Shown here: positions 9,686 to 18,292 of the stretch, piece after piece | Position numbering within the stretch: position 1 is the stretch's first letter | Layout: every line of letters begins with the position of its first letter | Origin: CAVROT01 sp963722905 | GTDB taxonomy: Bacteria; Pseudomonadota; Alphaproteobacteria; Rhodobacterales; Rhodobacteraceae | Direction of reading: 5' to 3' | Assembly: GCA_963722905.1 (NCBI GenBank) | Contig: CAVROT010000001.1 | Coordinates: 186,001 to 250,000 of the forward strand | Length of the DNA stretch: 64,000 nucleotides | The notes under the pieces: model-generated | What the model saw: the letters and a program-made list of their open reading frames with translations, nothing else | What the model was told of the DNA's origin: nothing | The model's database searches: none | Translations under genes and position numbers: made by a program

Positions 9686-10759
9686 GCCGCGCGCCTAGCG
9701 CCCCGCCGCCACCGTCGCAAGCCGTCCGCCAGGTCCAACGTCCGCGCGGACTGGCCCCGGCGGACACATTGCCGGCAGCCTTCGGTCCTCGACCGGAACG
9801 GAGGATCGCCGCGGCTGAGATCGCCGTTCCGGTCAGGATCCTGAAACGGGCAGACGACCCGGCATGAGATGGTTCCATGGCAAACGGCCGATGCCGGCCG
9901 AATCCTGTCGCCCCGTTCGGATACCGGCCTTCGCTGGCCGAAAGAACCTGTGGAACGCGTTGAGACCCGGACGTGGCTCTCCCGGCGGGATCGACCGGCG
10001 AGCGAAGCCAGCTGATTTCCGCGCGACCACCCGAACGAGCCGTCCGGCAGCTCGATACCATACCAGCCGTCACGCGCGGTGATCACGGTGACGACGTCGC
10101 CATTCACCAGCCGGCCTGTCATCCGGTGGTCCGACCCCGGCACGCCACGGACCGCCCGGAAACCGTCGCCATTCGGATCGGGGCCGGCGGCGCGACTGGT
10201 GGCATAGCATGCCGTCCGACTATTCCTACAGTCCTTGACGATCGGCGCGATGAGCTGCTGCGCCCCTTACGTCAGCGGAAAGGCCAGCATCGTCGACAGG
10301 GCCTTTGCAATCGAAGGGAGTCCATTCGCGAAACGCAACATCGGCTCTAATCCTCTCCGTGGCGACATGGTTGGAACGAATCAACCTATCGCGACCGTTT
10401 CATGGGGAAGGAGCGCAGGTCGGACCGAGGCGATGCCTTGTTCTGATGAAGTATGGGTCTATCAGATCAAGCTGCCCGCCTGCGGTGACGACACGACTTC
10501 ATGCCGCAACGGAATGAGCCTGCGGGCCTTGCGACCTGCATTTCCGGTAGGTAGCGCCAGAGACCGACCGCGATCTTGAGGTTTGGCAAGAGGGACTTCG
10601 GAGACGTACCGCAGGCAGCCACCCTTGAGGTCCGGTTGCTCCGCCAGTCCCATGATCGCGGTTGCGCAGCAGAGCGTCGGGTCGGACAGGCGGTTCCCGG
10701 TCGGAGCGATGCGCTGTGCGGGCTCTCCTCGCCCGGGCCGGCGATGGGTGGGCCTGTGC
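9686..10759. other. 1.07-kb gene-poor island of lower GC
   Basis: No intact gene is convincing here. The stretch holds a decayed SH3-domain frame on the minus strand (10009-10266). Around 10200-10500 the base composition drops: four hand-counted 60-base lines gave about 57% G+C. Open frames present in this stretch have no family-like motifs, no ribosome binding site and read like frame shadows. It looks like a degraded, possibly acquired, segment between two conserved genes. Confidence 0.5.
10009..10266 (-). pseudogene. Remnant of a bacterial SH3-domain protein
   Basis: On the minus strand, the frame after a TAA at 10267-10269 reads PNGDGFRAVRGVPGSDHRM, then VNGDVVTVITARDGWYGI and LPDGSFGWSRGNQL. 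This is a recognisable SH3b domain, of the type found at the end of small exported alphaproteobacterial proteins. There is no ATG, GTG or TTG between the upstream stop and the middle of the domain, no signal peptide, and no stop where the domain should end. I read it as a decayed gene. Confidence 0.45.
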
Positions 10760-11230
10760 CTACCTGTCGTCCGACGCGCCGGGCCGCGCGAACGTCGCGG
10801 CCAGGATCGCGGCAAGGCCCAATTCGTCGGCCCCGTCGAAGGCGGCAGGGCGGTCGCTGTCGATATCGAGCACCGCGATCAGGCGCCCGTCCGCGTCGGT
10901 CACCGGCAGCACGATCTCGGACCGGGTGGTGGCGGCGCAGGCGATATGGCCGGGGAACGCGTCGACGTCGTCGACCAGCTGGGTCCGCCCGGTCGCCGCC
11001 ACCGTTCCGCACACGCCCCGACCGAAGGGGATCGTCAGGCAGCCGTGGCCGCCCTGGTAAGGGCCGATCTTCAGCAGGCCGGGCGACGTGACACGGTAGA
11101 ATCCCGTCCAGTCGAACCGCTCGTCCGACCAGTGCAGCTCACAGGCGACGGTCGCCATGAGGGCGACGGGGTCGTCCTCGCCCTCGGTCAGGCTGGCAAT
11201 GCGCGCGGCGAGGTCCGAATAGTCCGTCAT
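10760..11230 (-). CDS. msrC: Free methionine-R-sulfoxide reductase (GAF domain)
   Basis: It reduces free L-methionine-R-sulfoxide to methionine. The 156-residue GAF-only protein has the fRMsr hallmarks: FDWTGFYRV near 39, GPYQGGHGCLTIP, GRGVCGTVA and FPGHIACAATTRSEIVLPV, ending with VLDIDSDRPAAFD. Cysteines 64, 74 and 98 keep the 10- and 24-residue spacing of the three redox cysteines in the E. coli enzyme, so it should be active and not a sensory GAF protein. The start at 11230 fits the family; the frame extends further upstream without similarity. It lies 61 bp downstream of the thiolase on the same strand. Confidence 0.9.
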   Translation of the reverse strand: MTDYSDLAARIASLTEGEDDPVALMATVACELHWSDERFDWTGFYRVTSPGLLKIGPYQGGHGCLTIPFGRGVCGTVAATGRTQLVDDVDAFPGHIACAATTRSEIVLPVTDADGRLIAVLDIDSDRPAAFDGADELGLAAILAATFARPGASDDR

Positions 11231-11291
11231 GGGCGATCCGCCGGCAGGGGGCAGGGCGATCCGCGGGGGCGGTGCCATTCCGGTGAGCAGG

Positions 11292-12479
11292 TCAGGGCCG
11301 TTCGATGGCGATGGCCGTCCCTTCGCCGCCGCCGATGCAGATCGCGGCGATTCCGCGCTTGAGGTCACGCCGCTCCAGCGCGCTGAGCAGGGTCGCCATA
11401 ATGCGCGCGCCCGAGGCGCCGATGGGGTGGCCCAGGGCGCAGGCGCCGCCGTGGACGTTCAGACGGTCGTGCGGCACGCCCATCTCGTGCATGAAGGCCA
11501 TCGGGACGACGGCGAAGGCCTCGTTCACCTCCCACAGGTCGACGTCCTCGACCGTCCAGCCCAGCCGCGCAAGAAGCTTCCGGGCGGCGGGAATCGGCGC
11601 TGTTGTGAAGAGTGCCGGTGCCTGAGCGTGCGACGCGTGACCGACGACATGGGCTCGGACCGGCAGGCCGCGGTCGCGCGTCGCGCCCTCCGACGCCAGC
11701 ACCAGAGCGGCCGCCCCGTCGGAGATCGAAGAGGCATTGGCGGCGGTGACCGTCCCGCCGTCGCGGAACGCCGGGCGCAGGTGCGGGATCTTGTCCGGAC
11801 GCGCGGTCGCCGGCTGTTCGTCGGCATCGACCGTCGTGTCGCCCTTGCGCCCCGGCACCGTGACCGGCACGACCTCGGACGAGAAAGCGCCGGACCGGAT
11901 GGCGGCGTTCGCCCGCTCCAGCGAGGCGAGGGCGTAGTCGTCCTGCGCCGCGCGGGTGAACTGGAACGTCTCGGCGCAATCCTCGGCGAAGCTGCCCATC
12001 AGGCGGCGGCCGCCATCGGGCGCGACGTCGTAGGCGTCCTCCAGACCGTCGCGAAACATCGTGTCCACGACCTCTGCGTGACCGATCCGGGCGCCGCCGC
12101 GCATCTTGGGCAACACGTAGGGCGCGGCCGACATGCTTTCCATCCCGCCCGCGACGACGACGTCCGCGTGACCCAGCGCGATGGCATCGGCCGCCATCAT
12201 GGCCGCCGCCATGCCCGAGCCGCACATCTTGTTCACGGTGACGGCAGGCACGTCGTCGCGGAGGCCGCCCGCGAACGCGGCCTGGCGGGCCGGCGCCTGA
12301 CCCATGCCGGCGGGCAGGACGCAGCCCATTGCGATAAGGTCGGCACGGTCGGTCCCGGCATCGGACAGGACCGCGGCAATGGCGGCGCCGCCCAGATCCG
12401 GCGCCGACACCGCCGAAAGGCTGCCCTGGAACCCGCCGATGGGCGTGCGCCGCGCGGCGCTGATGACGATCCGTTGCAT
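11292..12479 (-). CDS. Acetyl-CoA acetyltransferase (thiolase)
   Basis: It condenses two acetyl-CoA to acetoacetyl-CoA, or cleaves 3-ketoacyl-CoA in reverse. The 395-residue length is standard. The acylated cysteine is Cys86 in NKMCGSGM. The later catalytic elements are EVNEAFAVV and GGACALGHPIGASGAR near the C terminus. The start at 12479 gives MQRIVISAARRTPIG, the usual thiolase opening. No polyhydroxybutyrate or butyryl-CoA genes are nearby, so the pathway is open. It is divergent from the STAS gene with 82 bp between starts. Confidence 0.93.
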   Translation of the reverse strand: MQRIVISAARRTPIGGFQGSLSAVSAPDLGGAAIAAVLSDAGTDRADLIAMGCVLPAGMGQAPARQAAFAGGLRDDVPAVTVNKMCGSGMAAAMMAADAIALGHADVVVAGGMESMSAAPYVLPKMRGGARIGHAEVVDTMFRDGLEDAYDVAPDGGRRLMGSFAEDCAETFQFTRAAQDDYALASLERANAAIRSGAFSSEVVPVTVPGRKGDTTVDADEQPATARPDKIPHLRPAFRDGGTVTAANASSISDGAAALVLASEGATRDRGLPVRAHVVGHASHAQAPALFTTAPIPAARKLLARLGWTVEDVDLWEVNEAFAVVPMAFMHEMGVPHDRLNVHGGACALGHPIGASGARIMATLLSALERRDLKRGIAAICIGGGEGTAIAIERP

Positions 12480-12561
12480 TGGGGCGTGCCTTTCGGGTGT
12501 GAACCAAACGGTAATCCATCTCCGATAGTACTGTCGCCACAAGCCTTGGGGGACAAGTGGA

Positions 12562-12930
12562 ATGCAACTCGAAACCACACATACCGCGGCCGCCACCCTT
12601 GTGGCCGTCATGGAGGATCGGGTGGACGCCGCCGTGGCGATCCAGTTCAAGGACGCCATGCGGGAGGCTACCCAGACGGGCTCCGCACGGGTCGTGCTGG
12701 ACTTGGGGCGTGTCAGCTTTCTCGACAGCAGCGGTCTGGGCGCGGTCATCGGCGCCATGAAGCAGATGGCGCCCGACCGGCAGCTGGAACTGGCCGCCCT
12801 GACGCCGGCGGTCGAGAAGGTGTTCCGCCTGACCCGGATGGACAGCATCTTCGTCATCCACGACACGCCCGAGGCGGCGATGGGCACCGCCGGGATCCCG
12901 CCCGCCGCGGATACGGCTCATGCGTGCTGA
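12562..12930 (+). CDS. STAS-domain anti-sigma factor antagonist
   Basis: It is the phosphorylatable partner that sequesters an anti-sigma kinase in partner-switching regulation. The 122-residue product is a single STAS domain with the phospho-acceptor loop LDSSGLGAV at 54-62, and it keeps the canonical serine. Its stop lies inside the following kinase-like gene: the two frames overlap by 11 bases, so the pair is translationally coupled. No sigma factor or PP2C phosphatase is adjacent. The output therefore cannot be named from this window. Confidence 0.9.
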   Translation: MQLETTHTAAATLVAVMEDRVDAAVAIQFKDAMREATQTGSARVVLDLGRVSFLDSSGLGAVIGAMKQMAPDRQLELAALTPAVEKVFRLTRMDSIFVIHDTPEAAMGTAGIPPAADTAHAC

Positions 12931-13426
12931 GCCCGCGACATCGGCGATATGCACCGTCGACGACAGATCCGAACCCCAACGGGGGCATCACGAACTGCGT
13001 GTGATCTTCGCCAGTACGCCGCTCGCCGTGCGCGACGCGCTGCACAGTACCCTGTCGGGATTGCGCAGCCTGAACCTGACCGATGACGAGGCGATGACGG
13101 TCGAACTGGTGCTGGCCGAGGTGATGAACAATATCGTGGAACATTCCTATCAGGACGACCGTACGGGCATGATCGAATTCCGCGTCGTCCACGGCGCGGA
13201 GGGATTGATGTGTACCGTGCTGGACGATGGGTTAGAGATGCCGGACGGCAATCCGCCGGTTGGCCTGCCGCCAGATCCCGACCGGCCTACCCAGATGCAG
13301 CCCGAGGGAGGCTTCGGCTGGTTCCTCATCCGCACCCTTGCCGAGGATCTGGACTATCGTCGCGATGCCGCCCGCAATGTCCTGCGCTTCCGTCTGCCGG
13401 TCGCGAAGAGCTATCGCCAGACCTGA
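12920..13426 (+). CDS. Anti-sigma factor serine kinase (RsbW/SpoIIAB-like HATPase)
   Basis: It is a GHKL-fold ATP-binding protein expected to phosphorylate the adjacent STAS protein. The 168 residues carry the N-box EVMNNIVEH (Glu67, Asn70/71, His75), the G1-like DDGLEMPDG near residue 103 and the G2-like GGFGWFLIRTL near 127. There is an N-terminal extension of about 25 residues with no clear domain. The 11-base overlap with the STAS gene supports a functional pair. No sensory domain is fused, so the input must act in trans. Confidence 0.88.
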   Translation: MRAEPATSAICTVDDRSEPQRGHHELRVIFASTPLAVRDALHSTLSGLRSLNLTDDEAMTVELVLAEVMNNIVEHSYQDDRTGMIEFRVVHGAEGLMCTVLDDGLEMPDGNPPVGLPPDPDRPTQMQPEGGFGWFLIRTLAEDLDYRRDAARNVLRFRLPVAKSYRQT

Positions 13427-13578
13427 GCGGGCGTTTCGCGCGCCGGCCAGTGGCAATGCCAGAGGGGGAGGATGGAGAGCCCGTGCCCGGGTCGCGCCGG
13501 GGCCCGCCGTCGCGGCGCCGATTTCCTTTGCGCCTGACCCACGCTAGGCTCCACGCGAAACCGATGCCGGGGATCGAC

Positions 13579-15156
13579 ATGCGCGACTTTCACATGCCCG
13601 GACGATCGGATGTCATCGCGGCGAACGGGATGTGCGCCACCTCGCATCCGCTGGCGGCGAAGGTCGCGGTGCAGATACTGGAGGCGGGGGGCAACGCCGT
13701 CGACGCGGCCATCGCCGGCGCCCTCCTTTTGGGCATATGCGAGCCGCAGATGACCGGCATCGGCGGCGATTGCTTCGCCCTGATCCACGAGCCGGGCAAG
13801 GAGATCGTCGGGCTCAACGGGTCTGGCCGGGCGCCGGCCGGTCTTGACGCCGCGGCGCTACGCGATGCCGGGCACGATTCGATGCCGCTGGGCGAAGCGG
13901 CGTCCGTCACCGTACCGGGCGCGATCGACGCCTTTTGCCGCCTCTCTGCCGAACGGGGACGGATCGGCCTCGCCGCCGCCCTGGCGCCGGCCATACACCA
14001 CGCCGAGGCCGGGGTGCCGGTCGCCCCGCGGGTCGCGGCCGACTGGGTCCGCGCGGCCGACACGTTGCAAGGCATCGCACGCGACCGCTACCTTGCGGAC
14101 GGCACGGCGCCGGGGGTCGGAACCGTCTTCCGCGCGCCGCGACAGGCCGAAGTCCTGCGCCGCGTCGCCGCCGATGGCCGCGCGGGCTTCTACGAGGGCG
14201 AGGTCGCTGCGGACATGGTCGCCGCGCTGCGCGCCGCCGGCGGCACCCATAACGCCGACGATTTCGCCGCTGCGGCGTGCGACTGGACCCGCCCCGTGAC
14301 GGGGGACTATCGCGGAACGACCGTGGTCGAGCATCCGCCGAACGGGCAGGGCGCAACCGCTATCCTGCTGGCGCGCATTTTGGCCGAGTTCGACATAGCC
14401 GCGCTGGATCCCGTCGGCGCCCCACGCGCCCATATCGAGGCCGAGGCGGCCAAGCTGGCCTATGACGCCCGAGATCGGTTCATCGCCGATGCCGACCACG
14501 CCCGCCGCATCGACCACATGCTGTCGCCCGATACGGCGCGGGCGCTGGCGGGCCTCATCGATCCCGCCCGCGCCATGCCCTCGGCCCGCAAGGCCGCCGG
14601 CGCGGTGCACCGGGACACGGTCTATATCACAGTCGTGGACCGCGACCGCATGGCGGTGTCGCTGATCTATTCGATCTACCACGCCTTCGGATCCGGCATT
14701 GCCTCGGACAGGTTCGGCATCCTTTTCCAGAACCGCGGCGCCGGCTTCACCCTGGAGGCCGGCCACCCGAACGAAGCTGCCGGCGGCAAGCGACCGATGC
14801 ACACGATCATCCCGGGGATGCTATCCGAGGGGGGTCGCGTCACCATGCCCTTCGGCGTCATGGGTGGCGCCTACCAGCCCGCTGGCCACGCGCGGTTCGT
14901 ATCGAACACGGTTGATTTCGGCATGGACCCCCAGGCAGCCATCGATGCGCCACGGTCGTTTCCCGACGACGGTCGACTGATGGTCGAACGCGGCTACGAC
15001 GACGGTGTCAGGGCCGCGCTGGCCGACATGGGCCACGACGTCGCCGTCCCCGACATGCCTTTGGGCGGCGCGCAGGCCATCCGCATCGACCCGGACCGTG
15101 GGGTCCTGGTCGGCGGATCGGATCCGCGCAAGGATGGCTGCGCCCTGGGATACTGA
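13579..15156 (+). CDS. Gamma-glutamyltransferase family protein
   Basis: This is an Ntn-hydrolase that self-cleaves and transfers or hydrolyses gamma-glutamyl groups, for example from glutathione. The 525 residues open with HPLAAKVAVQILEAGGNAVDAAIAG and MTGIGGDCFALI, standard for the family. The maturation site aligns with DTVYITVVD near residue 350, giving a candidate nucleophile Thr. The usual following His is Val here, so specificity may differ from E. coli Ggt. I chose the ATG at 13579 (MRDFHMPGRS) over one five codons earlier because GGGGAT precedes it. No signal peptide is seen, so it may be cytoplasmic. Confidence 0.88.
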   Translation: MRDFHMPGRSDVIAANGMCATSHPLAAKVAVQILEAGGNAVDAAIAGALLLGICEPQMTGIGGDCFALIHEPGKEIVGLNGSGRAPAGLDAAALRDAGHDSMPLGEAASVTVPGAIDAFCRLSAERGRIGLAAALAPAIHHAEAGVPVAPRVAADWVRAADTLQGIARDRYLADGTAPGVGTVFRAPRQAEVLRRVAADGRAGFYEGEVAADMVAALRAAGGTHNADDFAAAACDWTRPVTGDYRGTTVVEHPPNGQGATAILLARILAEFDIAALDPVGAPRAHIEAEAAKLAYDARDRFIADADHARRIDHMLSPDTARALAGLIDPARAMPSARKAAGAVHRDTVYITVVDRDRMAVSLIYSIYHAFGSGIASDRFGILFQNRGAGFTLEAGHPNEAAGGKRPMHTIIPGMLSEGGRVTMPFGVMGGAYQPAGHARFVSNTVDFGMDPQAAIDAPRSFPDDGRLMVERGYDDGVRAALADMGHDVAVPDMPLGGAQAIRIDPDRGVLVGGSDPRKDGCALGY

Positions 15157-15178
15157 GCCCGAACCGAGGAGACCCGAC

Positions 15179-15571
15179 ATGCCCACGATACCCGTCTCGA
15201 CCCTGGTCCGCGACGCGAAGGCGAAGATCGACACCTTGTCCATCGCCCAGGTGCAGTCGCGCGTCGCGGCCGGCACGGCGCGGCTGGTCGACATCCGCGA
15301 CATCCGCGAGCTCGACCGGACGGGCCGGATCGCCGGCGCGATCCACGCGCCGCGCGGAATGCTGGAATTCTGGGTCGACCCGGCGAGCCCCTATCACAAA
15401 CCCGAACTCTCCGGCGAGGTACCGCTGATCCTGTTCTGCGCCGGGGCACAACGGTCGGCCCTGGCCGCTGCGACGCTGCGGGACATGGGTCTGACGGATA
15501 CGTCGGAAATGGAGGGCGGGTTCTCGGCCTGGGCCGCCGGCGAACACCCTGTCGAGCGACCGGTCGACTGA
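15179..15571 (+). CDS. Rhodanese-like domain protein
   Basis: This is a single-domain sulfurtransferase, 130 residues. The active-site loop is LFCAGAQRSALAA with Cys87. CAGAQRS matches the CAGGxRS loop of homologs that carry persulfide sulfur. LVDIRDIRELDRTGRI near residue 36 is the usual rhodanese motif. GACCCGACATG follows a GAGGAG purine tract that marks the start. It begins 22 bp after the gamma-glutamyltransferase stop and may be co-transcribed with it. Both would connect to cellular thiols, though that link is inference. Confidence 0.9.
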   Translation: MPTIPVSTLVRDAKAKIDTLSIAQVQSRVAAGTARLVDIRDIRELDRTGRIAGAIHAPRGMLEFWVDPASPYHKPELSGEVPLILFCAGAQRSALAAATLRDMGLTDTSEMEGGFSAWAAGEHPVERPVD

Positions 15572-15595
15572 TCCCCTCGGCCGGCCGACGATGAC

Positions 15596-15919
15596 CTAGT
15601 TCAGCTGAACCTGAAGGGGGTAGGCCCCGTCGTGCATGTCGCCGAAGAGGTCCGACAGGTCGGGATGGTCCACAGGCTCGCCCGAGGTGTCCGGCAGGAG
15701 GTTCTGTTCGGACACATAGGCCACGTAGTAGCTCTGATCGTTCTCGGCCAGCAAGTGGTAGAAAGGCTGATCCTTCGCCGGACGCGAATCCTCTGGGATG
15801 GCCTCGTACCATTCGTCGGTGTTGGCGAACATGGCGTCCACATCGAAGACGACGCCGCGAAACGGGTGCTTGCGGTGCCTGACGATCTGTCCGAGATGAT
15901 AGCGCGCGCGTGCTTGCAT
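15596..15919 (-). CDS. hspQ: Heat shock protein HspQ
   Basis: HspQ is a small hemimethylated-DNA-binding-fold protein that in enterobacteria acts as a specificity factor for Lon. The 107-residue product has RYHLGQIVRHRKHPFRGVVFDVD near the N terminus and PFYHLLAENDQSYYVAYVSEQNL in the second half, both diagnostic. The start at 15919 is set by GGGGAT a few bases upstream; the longer in-frame extension has no similarity. It converges with the rhodanese gene and diverges from the AEC transporter gene. Confidence 0.92.
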   Translation of the reverse strand: MQARARYHLGQIVRHRKHPFRGVVFDVDAMFANTDEWYEAIPEDSRPAKDQPFYHLLAENDQSYYVAYVSEQNLLPDTSGEPVDHPDLSDLFGDMHDGAYPLQVQLN

Positions 15920-16003
15920 ATTCGGATCCCCGAGGTTTGTTAATGATACGTCAGGCATGGAAGCGAAGTCCATGCCTGAAGGTGAGACGGGCGGAAACAG
16001 ACT

Positions 16004-16885
16004 GTGAGTATCGTCGCCACAGTGGCCGAGGTGGTCGCGCCGGTCTTCCTGCTGGCCGCTCTCGGGTTTGCGTGGGTCCGGCTGGGGTTCGAGTACCAGA
16101 TCCAGTTCGTCACGCGGATGGCGATGACGGTATCGGTGCCCTGCCTCATCTTCACCGCGCTGATGGGGACGGATATCGCGCCGGGCGCGTTGACGACGGT
16201 TTCGCTGGCGACGGTCGCGGCCTACGGCGCCGTGACCGCCCTGATGGCCGGCCTCGTGCTGGCCGCGCGGCTCGAGTTGCGGACATATCTGGCGCCGCTG
16301 ATCTTCGGCAACACCGGCAACCTTGGCCTGCCGCTGGCGCTCTTCGCATTCGGGGACGAGGGGCTGGGGTATGCGGTCGTGATCTTTGCCATCATGGGGG
16401 TCTATTCGTTCACCGCCGGGATCTGGATGGTTGCGGGCGGCGGGTCGCCGATGAAGGCGGTGAAGGAGCCGCTGGTCGCCGCGACGCTGCTGGGCGCGCT
16501 GTTCCTTTGGCAGGGGTGGCACACGCCGGTGTTCCTGACCAACACCCTGGGTTTGATCGGACAGATGGCGATCCCGCTGATGCTGATTACCCTCGGCGTC
16601 GCGGTCGCGCGGCTGACGCCCGGGCGGCTGGGCCTGTCGCTGGTCCTGTCGGTGCTGAAGGCCGCGCTCTGCATCGGCGTGGCCTGGGGCGTGGGGCTCT
16701 GGTTCGACCTGCCGCCCGTCGCCTTCGCGGTCCTGGTGCTGCAGGTCTCGACCCCCGTCGCCGTCACGTCCTACCTTCTGGCCGCGAAGTACGGGGCGGA
16801 TGCGGAGGCCGTCGCGGGTCTGGTGGTCGTATCCACTCTTCTTTCAGTTGCGTTCCTTCCGGCCACACTCGCCGTCGTGATGTGA
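16004..16885 (+). CDS. AEC-family (auxin efflux carrier) transporter
   Basis: This is an inner-membrane secondary transporter; family members move malonate, malate or other small organic acids. The 293 residues form about ten hydrophobic segments arranged as two halves. The first half carries the conserved FGNTGNLGLPLALFAFG near residue 104. The start codon is GTG, with a weak purine tract ahead. It diverges from hspQ. No metabolic gene is adjacent, so the substrate is unknown. Confidence 0.85.
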   Translation: MSIVATVAEVVAPVFLLAALGFAWVRLGFEYQIQFVTRMAMTVSVPCLIFTALMGTDIAPGALTTVSLATVAAYGAVTALMAGLVLAARLELRTYLAPLIFGNTGNLGLPLALFAFGDEGLGYAVVIFAIMGVYSFTAGIWMVAGGGSPMKAVKEPLVAATLLGALFLWQGWHTPVFLTNTLGLIGQMAIPLMLITLGVAVARLTPGRLGLSLVLSVLKAALCIGVAWGVGLWFDLPPVAFAVLVLQVSTPVAVTSYLLAAKYGADAEAVAGLVVVSTLLSVAFLPATLAVVM

Positions 16886-16974
16886 CGCGGGAACCTTTGC
16901 CGTTTCGCGTTTTCGGATCTTGAGCTATCGTCTTCCAAAAAGACGAGCAGGCAAGAAACGAAGAAGGCAGGCGC

Positions 16975-17562
16975 ATGAGCAGAATTATCCGCGCACTCAT
17001 CCTGTGCGCGTTCGCGGCCGGCTGCGGAAGCGGCGAAAGCGCGGCGCCCCGGAACCTGGACAACGCGTGTTCTATCCTGGACCAGCGTCCCAAGTACCTG
17101 CGCGCGATGAAGGCGTCGCAACGACGCTGGGGCATCCCCATCGCGGTGCAGATGGCGACGATCCATCAGGAATCGAAGTTCGTCGGCAACGCGCGGACGC
17201 CACACCAGTTCGCGCTGGGGATCATCCCGATGGGGCGGCAGTCATCGGCCTACGGCTATTCGCAGGCGCTGGACGGTACGTGGAAGGAATACAAGGCAGA
17301 TGCCGGGCGTCGCCGGGCCAAGCGGGACAACATCCGCGACGCGACCGATTTCATGGGCTGGTACATGGACGGCACCACCAAGATGCTGGGCATTCCCAAG
17401 GGCGACGCGCGGCGGCAGTACCTGGCCTATCACGAGGGACGGTCGGGCTATCGTCGCGGCAGCTATAACGCCAAGCCCTGGCTGATCAACGTATCGGGGC
17501 GCGTCGCCAGCCGGGCCGTCACCTACGACCGGCAGCTGCGCGCCTGCCGAAAGCTGCGCTAG
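16975..17562 (+). CDS. Lysozyme-fold (SLT-like transglycosylase) lipoprotein
   Basis: This is an envelope protein that probably binds or cleaves peptidoglycan. The 195 residues begin with a lipoprotein signal ending at Cys17 (FAAGCGSG). The core QMATIHQESKFVGNAR has Glu66 in the position of the transglycosylase catalytic acid. AYGYSQALDGTW and FMGWYMDG follow, as in SLT-type folds. Activity has not been shown for this subfamily as far as I know. Its TAG stop shares the palindrome CTAG with the stop of lolA on the other strand, so the two genes end on the same four bases. Confidence 0.82.
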   Translation: MSRIIRALILCAFAAGCGSGESAAPRNLDNACSILDQRPKYLRAMKASQRRWGIPIAVQMATIHQESKFVGNARTPHQFALGIIPMGRQSSAYGYSQALDGTWKEYKADAGRRRAKRDNIRDATDFMGWYMDGTTKMLGIPKGDARRQYLAYHEGRSGYRRGSYNAKPWLINVSGRVASRAVTYDRQLRACRKLR

Positions 17563-18167
17563 CGGCGGCGCCCGACCTCGTTCGTGATGCTGAACATCGA
17601 CGCGGGATAGCTGCCGCCGGTCGACAGCTGGCCCAGGATAACCGTGGTGCGCGCGCCCGATCCATCCGTCACGACCCACTGGCGAAGCTCGACCGGGGCG
17701 GCGGTAAAGACCAGTTCGATCTGGCCGTATTCGGGATGCGCCGGGTCCTGAGCGGCGACGATCGTCTTGGGTCCGTCCGCGCGATGTCCGACGACCATGT
17801 TCGCGCGGCCCAGATCGACGGTACGGTCAAGGATCAGGCTGAGAGGGGTGCGCGACAGCGGATATTGCTCGGGCTCGACGCGGTTCGACTTGCTGTCGAA
17901 CACGGCGACCTGCCCGCCGCCGGCCATGACCAGCGTCTCTTCGGGCGGATCGTAGTCGAAGCGGACGCGGCCGGGACGGTTGATCGTCACCGTCCCCGTC
18001 GAGATGGTGCCGTCGTCCGCGATCTGGGTGAAGGGGCTCTGCACCGTGGTCAGGCCGTTGAGGTAGCGTGACAGGTCGGCCAGCGGCACGGGTGCTGCCA
18101 GTGCCGGTGCCGCGGCCCAGACCGCCGCGGTGGCGGCGGTCATCATGACGAAGCTGCGTCGGTTCAT
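17559..18167 (-). CDS. lolA: Outer-membrane lipoprotein carrier LolA
   Basis: LolA carries lipoproteins through the periplasm from LolCDE to LolB. The 202 residues start with a signal peptide ending near PALA (residue 24). They continue with LSRYLNGLTTVQSPFTQI and GRVRFDYDPPEETLVMAGG, both characteristic of LolA (the R-F-x-Y-x-PP motif). The length is normal. It lies downstream of ftsK on the same strand, an order common in alphaproteobacteria, separated by 125 bp. Confidence 0.93.
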   Translation of the reverse strand: MNRRSFVMMTAATAAVWAAAPALAAPVPLADLSRYLNGLTTVQSPFTQIADDGTISTGTVTINRPGRVRFDYDPPEETLVMAGGGQVAVFDSKSNRVEPEQYPLSRTPLSLILDRTVDLGRANMVVGHRADGPKTIVAAQDPAHPEYGQIELVFTAAPVELRQWVVTDGSGARTTVILGQLSTGGSYPASMFSITNEVGRRR

Positions 18168-18292
18168 CTGCCACTCCCTCGTCGTCGACCCTGACCATCA
18201 GAGCCGTCGGCGCTGGCCTTCATATAGGCAGGCCGCCGCCGCCATGCCATGCCGGCGGCGGTCAATCCGGCGTGACGGGGCGGGTCGCGGGT

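Noticed and set aside
10235..10579. Possible 114-codon gene in the low-GC island
   Set aside because: Starts at TTG without a ribosome binding site and has no recognisable motif; kept only as part of the island description.
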